A DNA stretch of 64,000 nucleotides from Alnus glutinosa (taxonomy: Eukaryota > Streptophyta > Magnoliopsida > Fagales > Betulaceae): contig NC_084899.1 in assembly GCF_958979055.1 (NCBI RefSeq), positions 25,239,501-25,303,500 on the forward strand. Direction: 5' to 3'. Each line of letters begins with the position of its first letter. The first letter of the stretch is position 1. Shown piece by piece: positions 1 to 13,800 of this stretch. Position numbers and translations under genes: made by a program. The notes below the pieces were generated by a model. It was not told where the DNA came from, did no database searches, and saw only the letters and a list, made by a program, of their open reading frames with translations.

Positions 1-744
1 CAATTATTCTAGAATCAGTCTTTGTTAAAAAAGAAAAAAAAGATCAGCCAAACCAACACATTTGCATTGTGAGATAGTTGTAAAAAAAAAAAAAAAAAAA
101 AATTTCAGAAGTTTCTAACATTTCTCCCACTCAATCAAATAAATTGAATAGGAAAAAAAAGAAGAAAAAAGTCCTATTTCGTCTCGCCATTATGATTTTG
201 GGCTTGTTGCTTAGAAAGTTAGGTGACATTCTAGACAATGGGAGGAAAATAAAATAAAAAAAAATAAAAAAGAAGAGTGCGTGAAACACATTAACGCAAT
301 TCCGCGCTTTATATGAGTTACAGATATACAAATGAAACATACTCTTATCTCCTTCCGAGAAGGTCCCACAACCCACTACAAAAAAATGAGAGCCCCCACT
401 ACAAAGTGCTTCCATCATATTCCACTATCCCCACCATTTATTTACACAAAAGAAGAGAGCATATCGAGTGAGCTTTGACAATTCTTCACCTTTACTCGAA
501 ACCTGGCAAGAAACGGAGGGCCTGCTTGCATTTTTTAGGGCATTGACATCAAACCCTGTTTTGACAAAAGCTAAAAGGATGGAAAAAAGCAACAACTATG
601 GCATCTGACTTTGATTGCAATTTGAACCCAGGGGAACAACTAAATTTGTGGGTGTGAGGGACCAAGAGGAGAGAGCATATATAATGAGTTTCCGATGGGA
701 CCCAATGGAACAAGTTTACCCCTTTCCTGAGGTGGTCTATCAGT
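1..744. other. 3' flank of the bHLH gene
   Basis: No gene is seen. The part next to 745 is expected to be the 3' untranslated region of the minus-strand bHLH gene. The rest is AT-rich with homopolymer runs, such as an A run near 81-101. Short open frames here have no recognisable protein character. Confidence 0.6.
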
Positions 745-3700
745 CTATGAAGGGGGATTACTTTCAGGCTTAACAATACTAGAGGTGTCTGGTGGCTGTG
801 TCTGGTAAATGGCTGATGCCAATGAGATGGGCATGATGCAAAGAGCCTTTGATTGAAGGAACTGCATGGCTGCCCCTACGTTTTCTTCCATAAGCTTAGC
901 CACCTGTCGTTCTGTCCCATCGTTCGACCACTTCTCCCATGCCGGTTGGTTTCTTCCGCCATCACTTCCTTCTTCCTACAATGCAAACAAAAGAAGCAAG
1001 AGAGTCCGCTAAGGGCACTGGAAAAAAAATTATTAAGAAACCCGCAAACACTACATAATTGTTCATATTTATAACCTCAACTGATGATAGTGGGATGTCT
1101 GTTACAAGTGGTGCCACTGCACCAGCTCCGCCCAATCTACTCATGCTCAAAACCTGTAAAGTAGATAAATAGACCATTGATAAAAAGAAACACCTAATAC
1201 AAATTTATAAGGTCACAATTATCCAATCCCCGCCCCTTTTCAACTACAGGGGCATACACTACCTAATTAATCATTGAAAACTCCACCCTTCAATAACATT
1301 GTTTAAACAAAATTGACCCAAAGTCTATTATTAATCATGCAATGTTTATTTTAAAGGCATACTGGGCTGTTCAAATCTGCCCTTTGAAGAGGAAGTAGTA
1401 ACCTTCCTTTGTGTGCATTATACAACAGTGAAAATCAATCTTTCTGTGAATTTAGACCTCCAAGGACTTCTTCCTTCTTTTGCCTTTTTTTTTTTTTTTT
1501 TTTTTTTGGGGAAATTAAGATCGTAGCACCCTGTTGTTTGGTCCATTTTCACTTCACCATCCACTGATTTCGAAAGTGTCTCTCCCCACCCCCCCCAACC
1601 CCACAAGGTTTTTTCCATCGGTCAAGATAGATGGAAATAATTTTGGCTGTCTGAGAGTGCCTGTCGTCTGCATATTTTGTCTATCTTAAACCCAAAACTT
1701 GGGAAACCTCAGGGAAAGTTAAATGGCACATTCCAAATGACAAGTTGTCAAGGAAATGGGTCAAACCATGGGGTACCAAAGTAACATCCCCTATGTGTTA
1801 TTAGAGTGAAAAGCACCACTTTATAAAGATAGTATCAAATAGATTCGCATTGTAAAATGTTTAGCATAAGTGAAAATATGCATTGGAAATAAATATCATT
1901 GGTCAGGAAAGTAAATAAAATTCTAACACAACATAATTTCAGATGATGCTTGAAGAATTAGCATAAGGCAATAGATAAATTAAAACTCAAACAATTTTCA
2001 ACAGAGAAAAGAGTACTTAAAAGAAAGTCATAACATAATCACCGAAGCTTGTCTTGTCAAGTTAGCACATGTATTAAGAGATATGCAACCTTTGCATTAG
2101 GACATCATTATCACTTGGGCCTGATATAAGTACGTCATCAACTAGACAGCTGCATAAGAAAAATCGAATTTATAAGAAGCATAGATTACTTTACCTTTAC
2201 TTGAAGCCTTAGGAACTTCACATAATCGACAATTTCATCGAGCATGGCGGCTCTATCCGTCTAAAGTAAGGAAAAGAAAAGAAAAACTCTAGTTAAACAA
2301 AAGAAGAGTTGAATGTCATGATCAATGAAATAAACTTTCAGTTGACTACTTCACATCAGAAGAAGTCCTCAGCCCACATAATAAACCATAAAACCAGCTT
2401 TTCAACCATCGCTTCGAAATCCTTTATATATTCAGACTAAAAGGGTATAACATCCGGAGAAATCCCCACTTTTTTTTTCTTTGATGGGCAAGTCAAATCC
2501 ACTTTTGGGTCTTGAACTTACAACTTCACTTTACCCCATTATTCCAGGGGGAAAGCCCAATGTATTATCAATATTATTGCTTAAAAGCTCCTGGTCACTC
2601 TAACTTAATATACCAGTAACTTCAAGTGTAACACGAGTTGAATGGAAACAAGCAGTCAGGAAATGCTGGGATTTTCAAGTGCAAGCTAATAATACTCTGG
2701 AGTGGCTGTTCCCGTGAATCCACTTAATTTTTTACTTGACAAAGCTCCACGAAGTTGCAAAGAGAATATACAAGAAAATGATTGTTTCAGAAAACCTAGT
2801 TGTTCTAAAGTTAAGAATGACTAAGAACCTTAATTTTTGAGTTTCAATAATGCATATTGGTAAATAACCGTAAGGAAGGACTGTAATATCTTTGAATGTA
2901 TTATTGCATTATGACATTATATACATCTTTTTTGAGATCTCATCCTTCCTTCTGCCTTGGCCGATAAAGTTTCTTAACATGAATCTACAACTAATTCATT
3001 TTATACAGGAAATTAAACAGAAGCAAGAAATATTTCACAAAATTCCAAACTCACTTCTGCTCAGACATATCATTTTGAAGCCCAAAACTACCTCTGTATT
3101 AAATGGAAACAAAATGAAAAAAAAAAAACTAACCAGGTATGACAGCAGGCCAACAAATAAATAAATAAATGAAAGGTGAAAAATATTGCATACTTTAGAG
3201 GCTTAATCCCCCTGGGATTATTTATAAACTAAAATTCCTAGAGCGACATATCATATCAGCAATAGGCCCAATATGGTGAAGATAGGAAGAAGGGGCAAGT
3301 ATTCAGAACGACCCAAGAATGTTGAATGTTTTTATCCACTATTTCTTCGTATCTATACATATTTAACCAGATTTCATTCTATGAGACATGTACATGTCAC
3401 CAACAAACATTTGTGCCTTTTATGGGTAACAAGATAGCTACCTTAATTAAGATGGAGCACTAAATCTCATACCGGCTAAAAAATAATCCAAACCTTTTCC
3501 CTCTTTTCTCCTAGTTAACCTATTTTACAACTAACTCAATTCTTCTTTTGTAAAAATAAGTGAAACCAATCCCACAATATTGTCATACATGCACAAACTG
3601 TACCAATTGACATTTTTTTGGGAAGAAAATCATGTAAATACTCAAAAGCATATTTTAGAGAGCAATTGTAGGTCCCAACTTCTCTCAAAAAGAAATAATA

Positions 3701-5828
3701 CTGGTTTAGCAAGGAAGAAATCCAGGCTTCTTTCCCTTTATATTCTCTCTCCTTATTTAATTTTGCAAACATGAGAACAACTCCCCTTTCTTTTCCACGA
3801 GGAAAGAGTTTCAGCATGAGTGATGAAGAACATAAAAGCAAGTTACTGACCTTGTTGACGCTAGGAACCAATTCCTGCAATGCCCTGATTCTTTCGGCTA
3901 TTCTTTCCCTCCGCAACTGTACCAGAAAGGTGAAATCAATGCTCACTTGACAGGGAAAGTAGAAAGACCTTAAAAATAGATTAAACCCAAGAATACAATT
4001 GGTAGCTCCAAAATAAGTATTTAAGTTACCATGATTAGCAGCATGGTTTGTGTCCTTATAAATTTTGTTTGTTGTTCTCTTCCATAAATCATATGAATAT
4101 CAAGCTTACCCGCTCAGCTATGCTGTGTGGGTCTGTGGCCTGACCTCGTCTAGCCCGCACCCTTGGGCGCATTGCTGGTGGATGTGGTGCTGCAGCAACA
4201 GTGGTGGGCATTGGTTGGCCGTGGAAAACCTGCAAAGGATCACGATTTCATGACCACAGACAACACTTACAAGAGTAAACTAACCAACTCCACCTGCATC
4301 TCCACCCCAGTTCCACCACACCTAAAAAGAGACAAAAATATAAATCTGAAGGACAGGGAGAGACTGAAGTGTCCCAGTGCTGAAATGCAAAATTAAATGC
4401 CTGAAGTTTCACTTCTGTTGAACCAGTTTTGGATTACAATAACCCTTCATTTCCTTCTTTCTTTGCTTTTTTTTTTCTTTCCCTCTCCTTTCGAGGAAGT
4501 GAATTAGACTTCTAAGATAATCAAACTTCTAAGTTAAATATTTTGTTGGATACTTCTCAAAGCTAGGATCTAGAGGACAAATGGCTGGACACTCCAAACT
4601 CTACAAAACTATACCCATCTTTGATGTCAATAAGAATCAGGAAGCCACTTGAAATTATCCTAACACCTTATTAAGAAGCTACAAAGTAGTTCACAAATCT
4701 CGTGAATATGGTCTTACTTCTTACAAGGAAAGAACTATTTCCAATCTCGGACTCCTACTTGCAGTACCGACAAAACCATTCATTAATTACTCTCCACCAT
4801 CAATCATGACCACAGTAATTAGAATCCTGCTCTGAAACCACACCCACAAACCATTATTTTTTACATGGCTTCTATACTTCATTATGCTTTTTGTATAATA
4901 TTTCTTACTAACCTTTTCTTTGAAAAAAAAAAATAAATAACAAGAGACGCCCTCACATGCAACCTTGTTTTTGACTTCTTGTCCAATATAAAAAGTTGAA
5001 TCTCACACAGTTTATTACAAACCCAACCCCCAATAAGGTTCCCGGTGTCTTTTTCTTCTTCTTGTCTCCCCAGCTATTAAACAAAACAACAACTCAAATT
5101 CACAGAATTTATCGGGATTCACAGAATTTATCCCCGACAGTCCTCCTCTTCTCTGAGTACAACAGATTATCACTCCACTAAAAAACAAGCGGACCCATAA
5201 AGAAAGAAAGAAAAAAAAAAAAAAAAATTATGACCGGTTGCTTGCTGAGAAAATTTAGGAAAAGAAATGAAAATTACAAATTTTAACCAGAGACTTCTTC
5301 TTCTTCTTCTTCTTTCTTTTTTTTTTAAAAAAAAAAAAATTAATAACCAGAGTACAACCATTCAGCTTTGTTTCAATTACCACCCTTTCATGACTCAAAA
5401 ACAACAGAAATAATAATACATATTAAAAAAACCCACTTTTCTAGTCAAATTCCGCCTGTTTCCCACCAACCAAACAGCTTTAAAGGCAAAAGAAAGTATC
5501 TTACATTTTTCATAGAAGCAGCTCTACCGTCAACGAGGTCGTCGCGAAAGCGCTTGCCGCCACTCCCGGAGGCCTCCTCGGGCTTCATGAACCCTCCCTT
5601 TCCCTGCTCCAAACTCAGCCCCAGCGGGAAGACCTGCCCGTGGAAGCCACCGGAGGCGTCGCCGGAGGCGAGCTGAAGCATCATGTGCGGCGGGGCGCCG
5701 GAGGGCAATCCGGAGTCGTGGACTCCAGGCAAGCCGGTATCGGCCGAAGCGAAGGTCGGGATGCCTAGAAAATGGTCTAGGAAATCGTCGTTGGTGGTGG
5801 CTTCGGACGACGGGGGGTTGTTCGCCAT
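745..5828 (-). CDS. UNE12: bHLH transcription factor, UNE12/bHLH7-like
   Basis: This is a nuclear DNA-binding regulator of the plant bHLH subgroup that includes Arabidopsis UNE12 (unfertilized embryo sac 12). The six coding exons on the minus strand are 5828-5505, 4229-4110, 3916-3851, 2260-2195, 1153-1076 and 975-745. Splice phases close and give 294 residues, close to the family length of about 310. The bHLH spans about residues 143-192. The basic region has the H-E-R pattern at H143, E147 and R151, as expected for E-box/G-box binding. It is followed by [11 protein letters not shown], then a split second helix ending in [15 protein letters not shown], which is diagnostic of this subgroup. 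The C-terminus has the conserved [19 protein letters not shown] segment and ends in KPESNPPS. Exon 5 uses a weak donor (GAG/GTTATA). The ATG at 5828 lies just inside a CT-rich leader. Confidence 0.93.
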
Positions 5829-5942
5829 GAGCGAGCTAGGCGTACGAACTTAGTTGGAACGGACTCGGCCGAGTGGACGTGAGTTTTGCTGACGTGTCAG
5901 GGGTTTCAAAGAGCATCTACCTATGCAAACACACAGAGACAC

Positions 5943-5967
5943 AGAGAGAGAGAGAGAGAGAGAGAGG
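5943..5967. repeat. GA/CT dinucleotide microsatellite in bHLH leader
   Basis: About 12 uninterrupted GA units lie 115-140 bases upstream of the bHLH start. They read as CT on the coding strand. CT-rich tracts are common in plant 5' untranslated regions, so it is probably transcribed. Confidence 0.85.
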
Positions 5968-6950
5968 TTTCAGAGTCTTTTGCTTTGCTTTTTTTTCTGC
6001 TCGGTGTGTACTGAAGGAGACGAAAAGAGGGGGGGGGCGGCTTTATCCTGCTTAAAATTCTGCACCTTTATCTAAAAGGGCCTCTGTTTCTACAATATTA
6101 CATGTCTAAAGCCCTTTTCTTTTGTTTCCTTTACTTTTTATTGCTAATTGCTTGGTGTGGTTAACGGCGTCGTTTTGGAGCACCCTGACCTGCCGACTGC
6201 CACCCAGATGCTCAGCTTCGTCCATTGGTCCAAGAAAGTCGGCCTACTTTATTAGCTAACGAATGTTTTCCCTTTTTTTTATATATATAAAAAAAAAAAA
6301 GATATTTAAAACTTTTGAATTTGGAAGCCTCAATTGATTTTTAAATATATATGCAGTCAAAAGATGTCAAGAAACACTTAAGTGGGATAGTGACACTAAA
6401 CCAGGCGATTCAAGTTAGTGATGGATTGGGTTAGAGACTTATTAGAGATAGTTATTAGTTAATGTTAATTATGTAATATTTACCTTTATTTGATTTTTAG
6501 TATGGATCATTCTTAAGTAGTGATGGCAGGGGCAAAGCCCTGGCCTCCTTAATTGGTTTTAATTTAATATATATATATAGGCTTGGCCTCTCATTAATAT
6601 TTAATTATTTAGACCGAATTAAGTGTTGGCTACCAGCTAGTATGGCCATTTGACTATGTTTGCTATTTGTTTTTATTTTATTTTATCCGATCAATTTTGA
6701 TAGAGTATTATGTTATAATATATCGAGAGCATGACCTTCAATTGACAGAATAGGATTAGGCTTAGGCTTAGGTGCTATAAAATAATAGTAAAAATAAATA
6801 AAGGTATCTATGTCGTAGTTATTTTAAGGATTTAGATTTAATTTTAAGTGTTTTATAACAAAGAGAAAAAAAATAAAAATCAAGTTCGAACCCTTAAGCC
6901 TAATCCTTTAAGGAAAAAAATAATGCCAGATGCAAGGTCGTTAATAATTT

Positions 6951-7126
6951 TAAAAAGAGTAATAATTTACTACCACCTAAATATACAACTTTTCACGTAG
7001 TCTTTCACCTTAATTTATTTTTAAAAAATAATAAAACTTAAAAAGTAGTGGGAACCACCTTGCCACATAAGTAAGGTGGTGAAAAGTTATATCTTTAGGT
7101 GATATCGAATCGTTACTCTTTTAAAA
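6951..7126. mobile_element. MITE hairpin, copy 1
   Basis: The left arm contains CACCTAAATATACAACTTTT and the right arm is its imperfect reverse complement (AAAAGTTATATCTTTAGGTG). The arms pair over roughly 45 bases, including an outer AAAGAGTAA segment. The spacer is short and non-coding. A second copy with the same arm sequence occurs near 52815-52985. The superfamily is not determined and the ends are approximate. Confidence 0.6.
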
Positions 7127-7407
7127 ATATATCTGAAAAACATAGAGTATACCAAAAAGACATGGAAGTGATATTTACAAATTACATCAACGATCAACCT
7201 CACGAGACCGTGATTGCAGCTGCATATCACGGGGTCGCAGACGACTCACTGTCACGGGCACGTTTGATATTATATTCAACCTGCTTAAACACCATTGTCG
7301 AATGTTGTTAAGGTGAGGACACGACATAAATATGGAAAGAGCATTAGATGCCACAAGCGATGCCGATCCGGCTGATCCAAACACCCCTGCCCCCTACGTT
7401 TGTTTCC

Positions 7408-7433
7408 AACACAACACAACACAACACAACACA
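7408..7433. repeat. CAACA pentanucleotide microsatellite
   Basis: About five tandem CAACA units are visible directly in the sequence. Confidence 0.8.
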
Positions 7434-7659
7434 TCATCTGCCACTGCCAGCACAACCGCAAGACGTTTTTTCTTCGGACTTGAAACTCAATCTGCACAAG
7501 GGTACGGTCCACCAATAATGTGCAAAAAGTCCTTCTGCAGATATATTTAGTCAAAAGAATAGACATAAGGCATGTGCAAGAAATGACTCATGATTTTGTA
7601 AAGTTTAGACAATCGTAGGAACCAAGCATTAAGAGCCATTTAATCTTACTTATTTATTT

Positions 7660-7661
<2 letters not shown>

Positions 7662-7697
<36 letters not shown>
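7662..7697. repeat. TA dinucleotide microsatellite
   Basis: About 18 TA units are visible directly in the sequence, in intergenic DNA upstream of TSA. Confidence 0.9.
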
Positions 7698-7699
<2 letters not shown>

Positions 7700-9055
7700 C
7701 TGTGATACAATTAAGATAATATATCAATAAAAATCAGACATAACTTTAATTAATAAAAACAACCATTTGGTAGAATGGATGTTACATGATTACTTTTTTC
7801 TTCTTTTTTTTTTTCCTTATCAATATTTGGATTCTGAGACAAATTAAAATCTGTCATGATCTCATAACTGTTTTTTTTTTTTTTTAATAACTTTCATAAT
7901 TAACTATTGACAACAATATATATTGGGGACCATGCAGATTCAGTTTACGTACGATATCCATAAGGAAATTTTTTAGAGATTTAAAGGGAAAGTAGTAGGT
8001 GTATCTATAATATTTATTCACTTTCCTTATTAATGGATATGATGTGGAATATAATATATGTATGAGATTACTCAGGGTATACCCTTAAGCTTCTTTATTT
8101 TATTTTATTTTCTTTTTTTCCTTATCTACTAGAGAGAAAAAAAAAAGAGACAAAAAATAAAAACGAATTGTCACCAATTACGCCTATTTTTGCACAGTGA
8201 AAAAATAACAGATCTTGTGCCAAAAAATAAAAAAAAAAAAAGAAGAAAGGAAAAGAAAAAGAAAAAGTGGAGATTGCCTCTATTAAAAAAATAACTGGAA
8301 TTCTCTCAAATCTAATATTTCCTGCCGTTTATTTTTCATAAGAAATCTTCAATAATTTTATTGCAGGCAGAGGCAAGCCGAATTCTTTTAAAAAATTATG
8401 AATCCTTTTCAATTTGCTGCTTAAAAACACGATTTTTAAAAATAATGTTAAACATTTGATAAAATTATGATTTGACATTTAAAAAAATGCATTTTAAAAA
8501 ATGCACCACATTACATGCAATTTGAAAATACATATATATATATATATATATATTTTTGTTGTTTAAACCTTAATGTTTTAAAAATACATTTCCAAACAAT
8601 ATGTTTTTCACGATTTTGTTTAAAAGTTCATTTTTTGACTTGCCGAAATTGCATGGACAAACCAACTCTAAATAATACCCAAATTATTCCTTTTTTAATT
8701 TTTAATTTTTTTCTAAATAACTTGGGTAAATTACACGATCGAGTAGGCAAAAAAACTGCAAAAGGACACAATCATAGTTGTCCCTCGGCAACATAAGGAA
8801 ACAAAAAACCAAGCCAACTTCAAATAACATTAAAATGGCCAACTAAAATAGATTCCCAGATTCACTACAAAATTGAAGGCCCAGATATTATAAGACCAAC
8901 CAAGCATGAAAAGCCCATCACCAGGTACGATTATAAAGTAAACTGCCATTGTTGTAACACTAGTACTTGTACTTCAGAAAATCTCCATTTTGAGTGCTTA
9001 AACCCACACTCGTACATCATCCATACTCGCGGGCAAAGCCAAAACCCCTTTTTCT

Positions 9056-10814
9056 ATGGCAATTGCTTTCAAGTCCCAAATCCCCACCTTCTTTCAATTG
9101 AAGAAGAACACCGAGGCCCATTCTTTTCTCCGCTTTCCCTCTCAGAGATTAGCAGTCCCAGTAGGAAGAAGATTCACTCCAATGGCTGCCCTCAGCACTG
9201 CCCCAACCGTTGGGCTCTCTGAGACTTTCAAAAGGTTGAAAAACCAAGGCAAAGTAAGCAAGCCATTTCATTTTGATTTCATTTCCACATCTTCCACTTT
9301 CTGCTTTTTCCATTACGTTTCAATTTCGTTCTCAAATTTTTTCATGGGTTGTTGGTATTTTGTTTATTCTATTATTATTATTATTATTTATGTGTTGCCT
9401 GTTGACTTTGGACTACTGGTATATGGTTTTGTTGCTGTGCATTATATTAGTTTAGAGGACTGATACATAATTCCTTTTAGATACACAGGGAAGAGGGAGG
9501 GTGGGGGGGTTTCTATTTGAATGGGGGCTATTTGTTAAAGGAACTGGAAAGTTTGTTAAGACTTTCTGTTATCGCTTGGCAAGTTGACTATTTTATGCAT
9601 AGTTTCACTGTTGAGTGCGGCAAGTCTTGCAGATAAAGGCTGCGTTTGAGGGGTTCTAAGCTGTTTAATTTGTTTAAAGGGTTTAGACCCTGGTGGATTT
9701 TAGTGCATCGTGTATGTTCGAGTGTGATTGGAGGAGATGGATCATAGAAGAGCTTGTTGCATCACAATGCGGCTTTTGGCAAGCTCAAAAATCAAAGTTA
9801 TAGAGTGATTTTACTCAATCTTAAGGTCTTTACCAAATGTTTCGTGCTTCTCTTATGAATTTTTGGATTTAGTGTAAAACCTTCAATTCTATTGTTGCCC
9901 AACATTAGGCATAGAGCACGGTGCACATGCATTTGTCTTTGCCTCAATAAGTAACATTATTATCAATTCCATGAACTGAGATTATGTAAAGTCTTCTGGC
10001 AGTTTCTGGTGGATAATTTTCTGTTTTAGATCAGAAGCTGCAGTCTTGCTACTGGTCAATGAGCTATATCTCAAATGGCACCTCTTCCCCTCTTAAAATT
10101 GGGTGGAGGAAGGTCCTGGTTTTAAGACTCACTGGGTGTGTGTCTAAATTACCAATAAAAAAATAGGAAAGAAAAGTTGGAGGCTTGCAACTGTAGTTCA
10201 TTTTAAGTATCAAAATAAACCTGTCCAATTTCTGGCCGACTTGATTTTTCTATGTTTTTCATAATGAACAAAAGAAGATGGAACTTTTTTAGGGCTTACA
10301 CCTCAAATTGAACTAGGCAAAAACATCCTTATTCAAGTTCCATGCCATCATTTGAAGCGTTCCTAAATTTCCCGGCAGTAAATAATTTCGATTTTTAAAT
10401 TATCCTGCAATATCTTGTATTTGCTAAGCTCCGTGACTGTAAATTTTGACAGCGACCTGAATTGTGAAATCAGATGCAATCATTTCACTGATTCCTGAAT
10501 ACTAATAATTTAACTTACATATCATTTGGGATCAGCTATTAGCAGGTGTTCAATATACAAGATTCTCTATTTATTAATTTTTTCTAATGAGCTTGTTCAT
10601 GTGTGAAGGTGGCATTAATTCCATACATCACTGCTGGTGATCCTGATCTTTCAACCACAGCAGAAGCATTAAAGGTGCTTGACTCCTGTGGATCAGACAT
10701 AATTGAGCTGGGTGTGCCGTACTCTGATCCTTTGGCAGATGGTCCAGTTATCCAGGTTTTATAGTTGTATCTTTTGTTCTGTAATTTATGTGTCCACTTC
10801 TCTTAATGATCTGT

Positions 10815-10848
<34 letters not shown>

Positions 10849-13800
10849 CCTTCAGGCTGCAGCTACACGTTCTTTGGCAAGAGGGACCAATTTCAATGCG
10901 ATTATTTCAATGCTGAAGGAGGTAGGACCATTATGCAATGCTATGCCATCTTTCTGTCGTCTTCAATATTCAGAAGCTTTCTAGGAGATGGATGAGCTAT
11001 GTACCTTCATCATCTCTACTATGTATATATTACTATAAAAATGTATTGCCATCCCAAACCCAAAATTACATGTTTCTTGTGACAACACTGGTATACTCTT
11101 CCCTGATTTTTTATTTATTTTTATTTCTTCTTTCAAGTGGTGCTCTATAATAATACATGCATGTAGGTAAACGCTCTTAGTGGTCGCTTCTTTTCCTAAT
11201 TTTATCATATTGTAAATTCAAAGTGTTCTCATCATGTTTCCATCATTGACTTGACAGGTGGTTCCACAATTATCTTCTCCAATTGCATTATTTTCATATT
11301 ACAACCCAATTCTCAAGCGTGGTGTTGAGAAGTTCATGTTCACTATAAAAGACGTTGGAGTACAAGGTAACTTATAATTTATGCTTTGCTGAAACTTTCA
11401 GTTTTTTTCACAATGCCTTTTCATTTACCCAAATGCTAGGTGTATGATGCCCTTGTGCCCCTTCTGTAAACTGATTCTAGAGACAACTCCATAGAGTCCA
11501 TCCTGACCATTTGGGTGCTGCTTCTACTATAACTTTAGTGAAAGCCAGATTGATGTCCTAGAATAAGATAGCATATTGCAACTTATGAAAATTTTTTGCT
11601 GATAAGATTGAATGATTTTGGCCGACCTTCACCTTTGGATTTTAGCTGATAAGCTTTGGTTGATTCGAAAGATGACACCAAATTGGAATTCCTCTCAAGA
11701 GTGAAATTCAATTGTTGGGCTAATGAGGTGTACTCCTTATTTCTATGCTTCATGTTTTTCCTAATGTCTCTTGAGCAAGACCAGCTTGGGGAACTGTGTA
11801 ATAACTAATTTCTGGATTTATAGCTCATACGTCTTTGAGATCATCTATCTCAATATGTGTATGTGTAAGAGCATCCATCTGTGTTGGGACAATCATATAT
11901 TTCTATGCTTTGACATAAATTTCTTACTCATAATAGTTTCTCTTCTTTGGAGGCGAATCATAGCCATCCATATCCCCGTACGTCAATCCCATGAGCCTCT
12001 TATCATTCTCATTCGATCACGGTGGGAAAGCAAGTCAAAATAGAAAAATTTACACTGGGTTTAGGGATAATTAGGCTTGAACTGATAGGAATGAACAAGA
12101 GCAAATAAGTTTTGGCTAATGTAATAAAGATACCAATTGTCGTTCCAAGAAAAAGAAATCATTTGTATTCACATCCTCATAACTCAAGTAGGATAACTCT
12201 CAAATGACCCAAAGGAAAACCTTTAGGCAATTCCTCCATCTTTACAAAATTTGAACTTCTGAAATTTTCTACTTTGCAGTTAGATTTATACTCATATTTT
12301 TAGAAGAGGATGAAACATACTGACCCAAAATTGGGTTGTTAACCACTTCTTGAATATAATTTATCTTCATTTCTTATAAGAATAGTTATCATAGGCTTCA
12401 CCTGAATAGGTTCTACTGCTTGAATTCGTTTTATAGGAACAATTGGATATAAGATAATAATCTTATCTTTTTACTTATCAAAAAAAGATAATAATCACAA
12501 TTTTTTGAGTTAGTGTAAGAAAAACTGCCCATGCACTCAGCATGCTATGTCTTGATATCTTTATCAAACCGAAGCGAATATGGAAAATGCCTAATGAGTC
12601 AATGCATTTTTTTTTTTTATGCTTTGATTTCTTCTTCTCTCCTCCCCCCCCCCCACAATTTTCCTTGCTCCTCTCTTATTTCTTTTGTAAATCCGGATGT
12701 GTTGTATAAAAACCCACCATTGTGCATTTGCTTGCAGGGCTTGTGGTCCCAGATGTCCCCCTAGAGGAGACTGAAATTCTGAGAAAGGAAGCAACAAAGA
12801 ATGGGATTGAATTGGTATGTCTACCTCATTTACTAAATTGTTAATTTTTTACCTTCAGATGAGCTATGCAATTCCTTAAAAATATTTATGTTGTTGATAG
12901 CATGTTAATGGATATGTCTACTGGTGTGGTTAAGGTACTGCTCACGACACCCACTACTCCAATCGATCGAATGAAAGCAATTGTTGAAGCTGCAGAAGGA
13001 TTTGTGTACCTCGTATGATCCTTTTCTATAGTTGATGCTCCTCGCCCTGTTTCTTGCTTTCTTTCTTTTTTCCCATTGAATTGATTTGCACCTTGGATGT
13101 GCCAGAAAAATGCCTCTACATTAGATATGTGTTTTTAGTATTTTTAATTTTTCCGTTTGCATTATCACTGAAAAAGATGCCGTTATTACAAATTTTATGT
13201 TTGGTTTGATTTATCCCGTTCTGCTGGAATTGTTTTTCCAATGTACTGCAAGACAATGAAGTTAGTGGTTTACTTGCTATTCTTGCGCTGTGCGTAATTA
13301 GATTCAAGTTACAGATTTGGAATTTTCTCTCAGCAGTGTCTGTTTATGCCAGAGAGATTGCATTTTGCTTACAATGAATTTGCATTTTCAAGAGTGGAAG
13401 TCCCCATCTATATTCTTGGTGGGGTTATTGCTTTAGATGGCTTGATATACTTCCCTTGTTTTTGAGATACATCAAAATAATAGCCTACAAACTTATAGAG
13501 TTATAGTGCTGAAGGTTTATCCTGTTAGACACTCCCTTTTTTATTTTTTTTATTTTTTATTTTATTTTGGGCCCTGTTGAACTTCAAGGAGACACAGAAA
13601 CTAAGAAATCATCTATTCTAGATATTTTAGAATCTTCATAGGTCTGTTTTCCTGACTCTTGAGTAGCTCTTAGCAGTGCTAATGTACTTCATCTTTATTA
13701 TTTAAGACAATGGATACATGCGTCATTAGAAAATTTCTGACTTAATGTAGTTTAACTTTGCATTATGTTTTTGTGCAATGAATTTTGTGCGTTCATGTAT

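Larger units (their letters stand above)
5829..9055. other. Divergent intergenic region between bHLH and TSA
   Basis: This 3.2 kb region should contain both promoters, because the bHLH gene reads left and TSA reads right. No protein-coding gene is supported. It contains a CT/GA dinucleotide run in the bHLH leader (about 5943-5967), a hairpin MITE (about 6951-7126), a CAACA repeat (about 7408-7433), TA runs (about 7662-7697 and 8531-8552) and many A/T homopolymers. I could not assign TATA boxes with confidence. Confidence 0.6.

Noticed and set aside
2459..2508. Possible old micro-LINE insertion in bHLH intron 3 (T run then GATGGGCAAGT)
   Set aside because: The flanking repeats (AAATCCCCACTTTT and AAATCCACTTTT) are imperfect, and the body does not match TACTTATC well.
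10813..10995. Open frame beginning with a poly-Phe run in TSA intron 2
   Set aside because: It is the T homopolymer followed by TSA exon 3 in the wrong frame.
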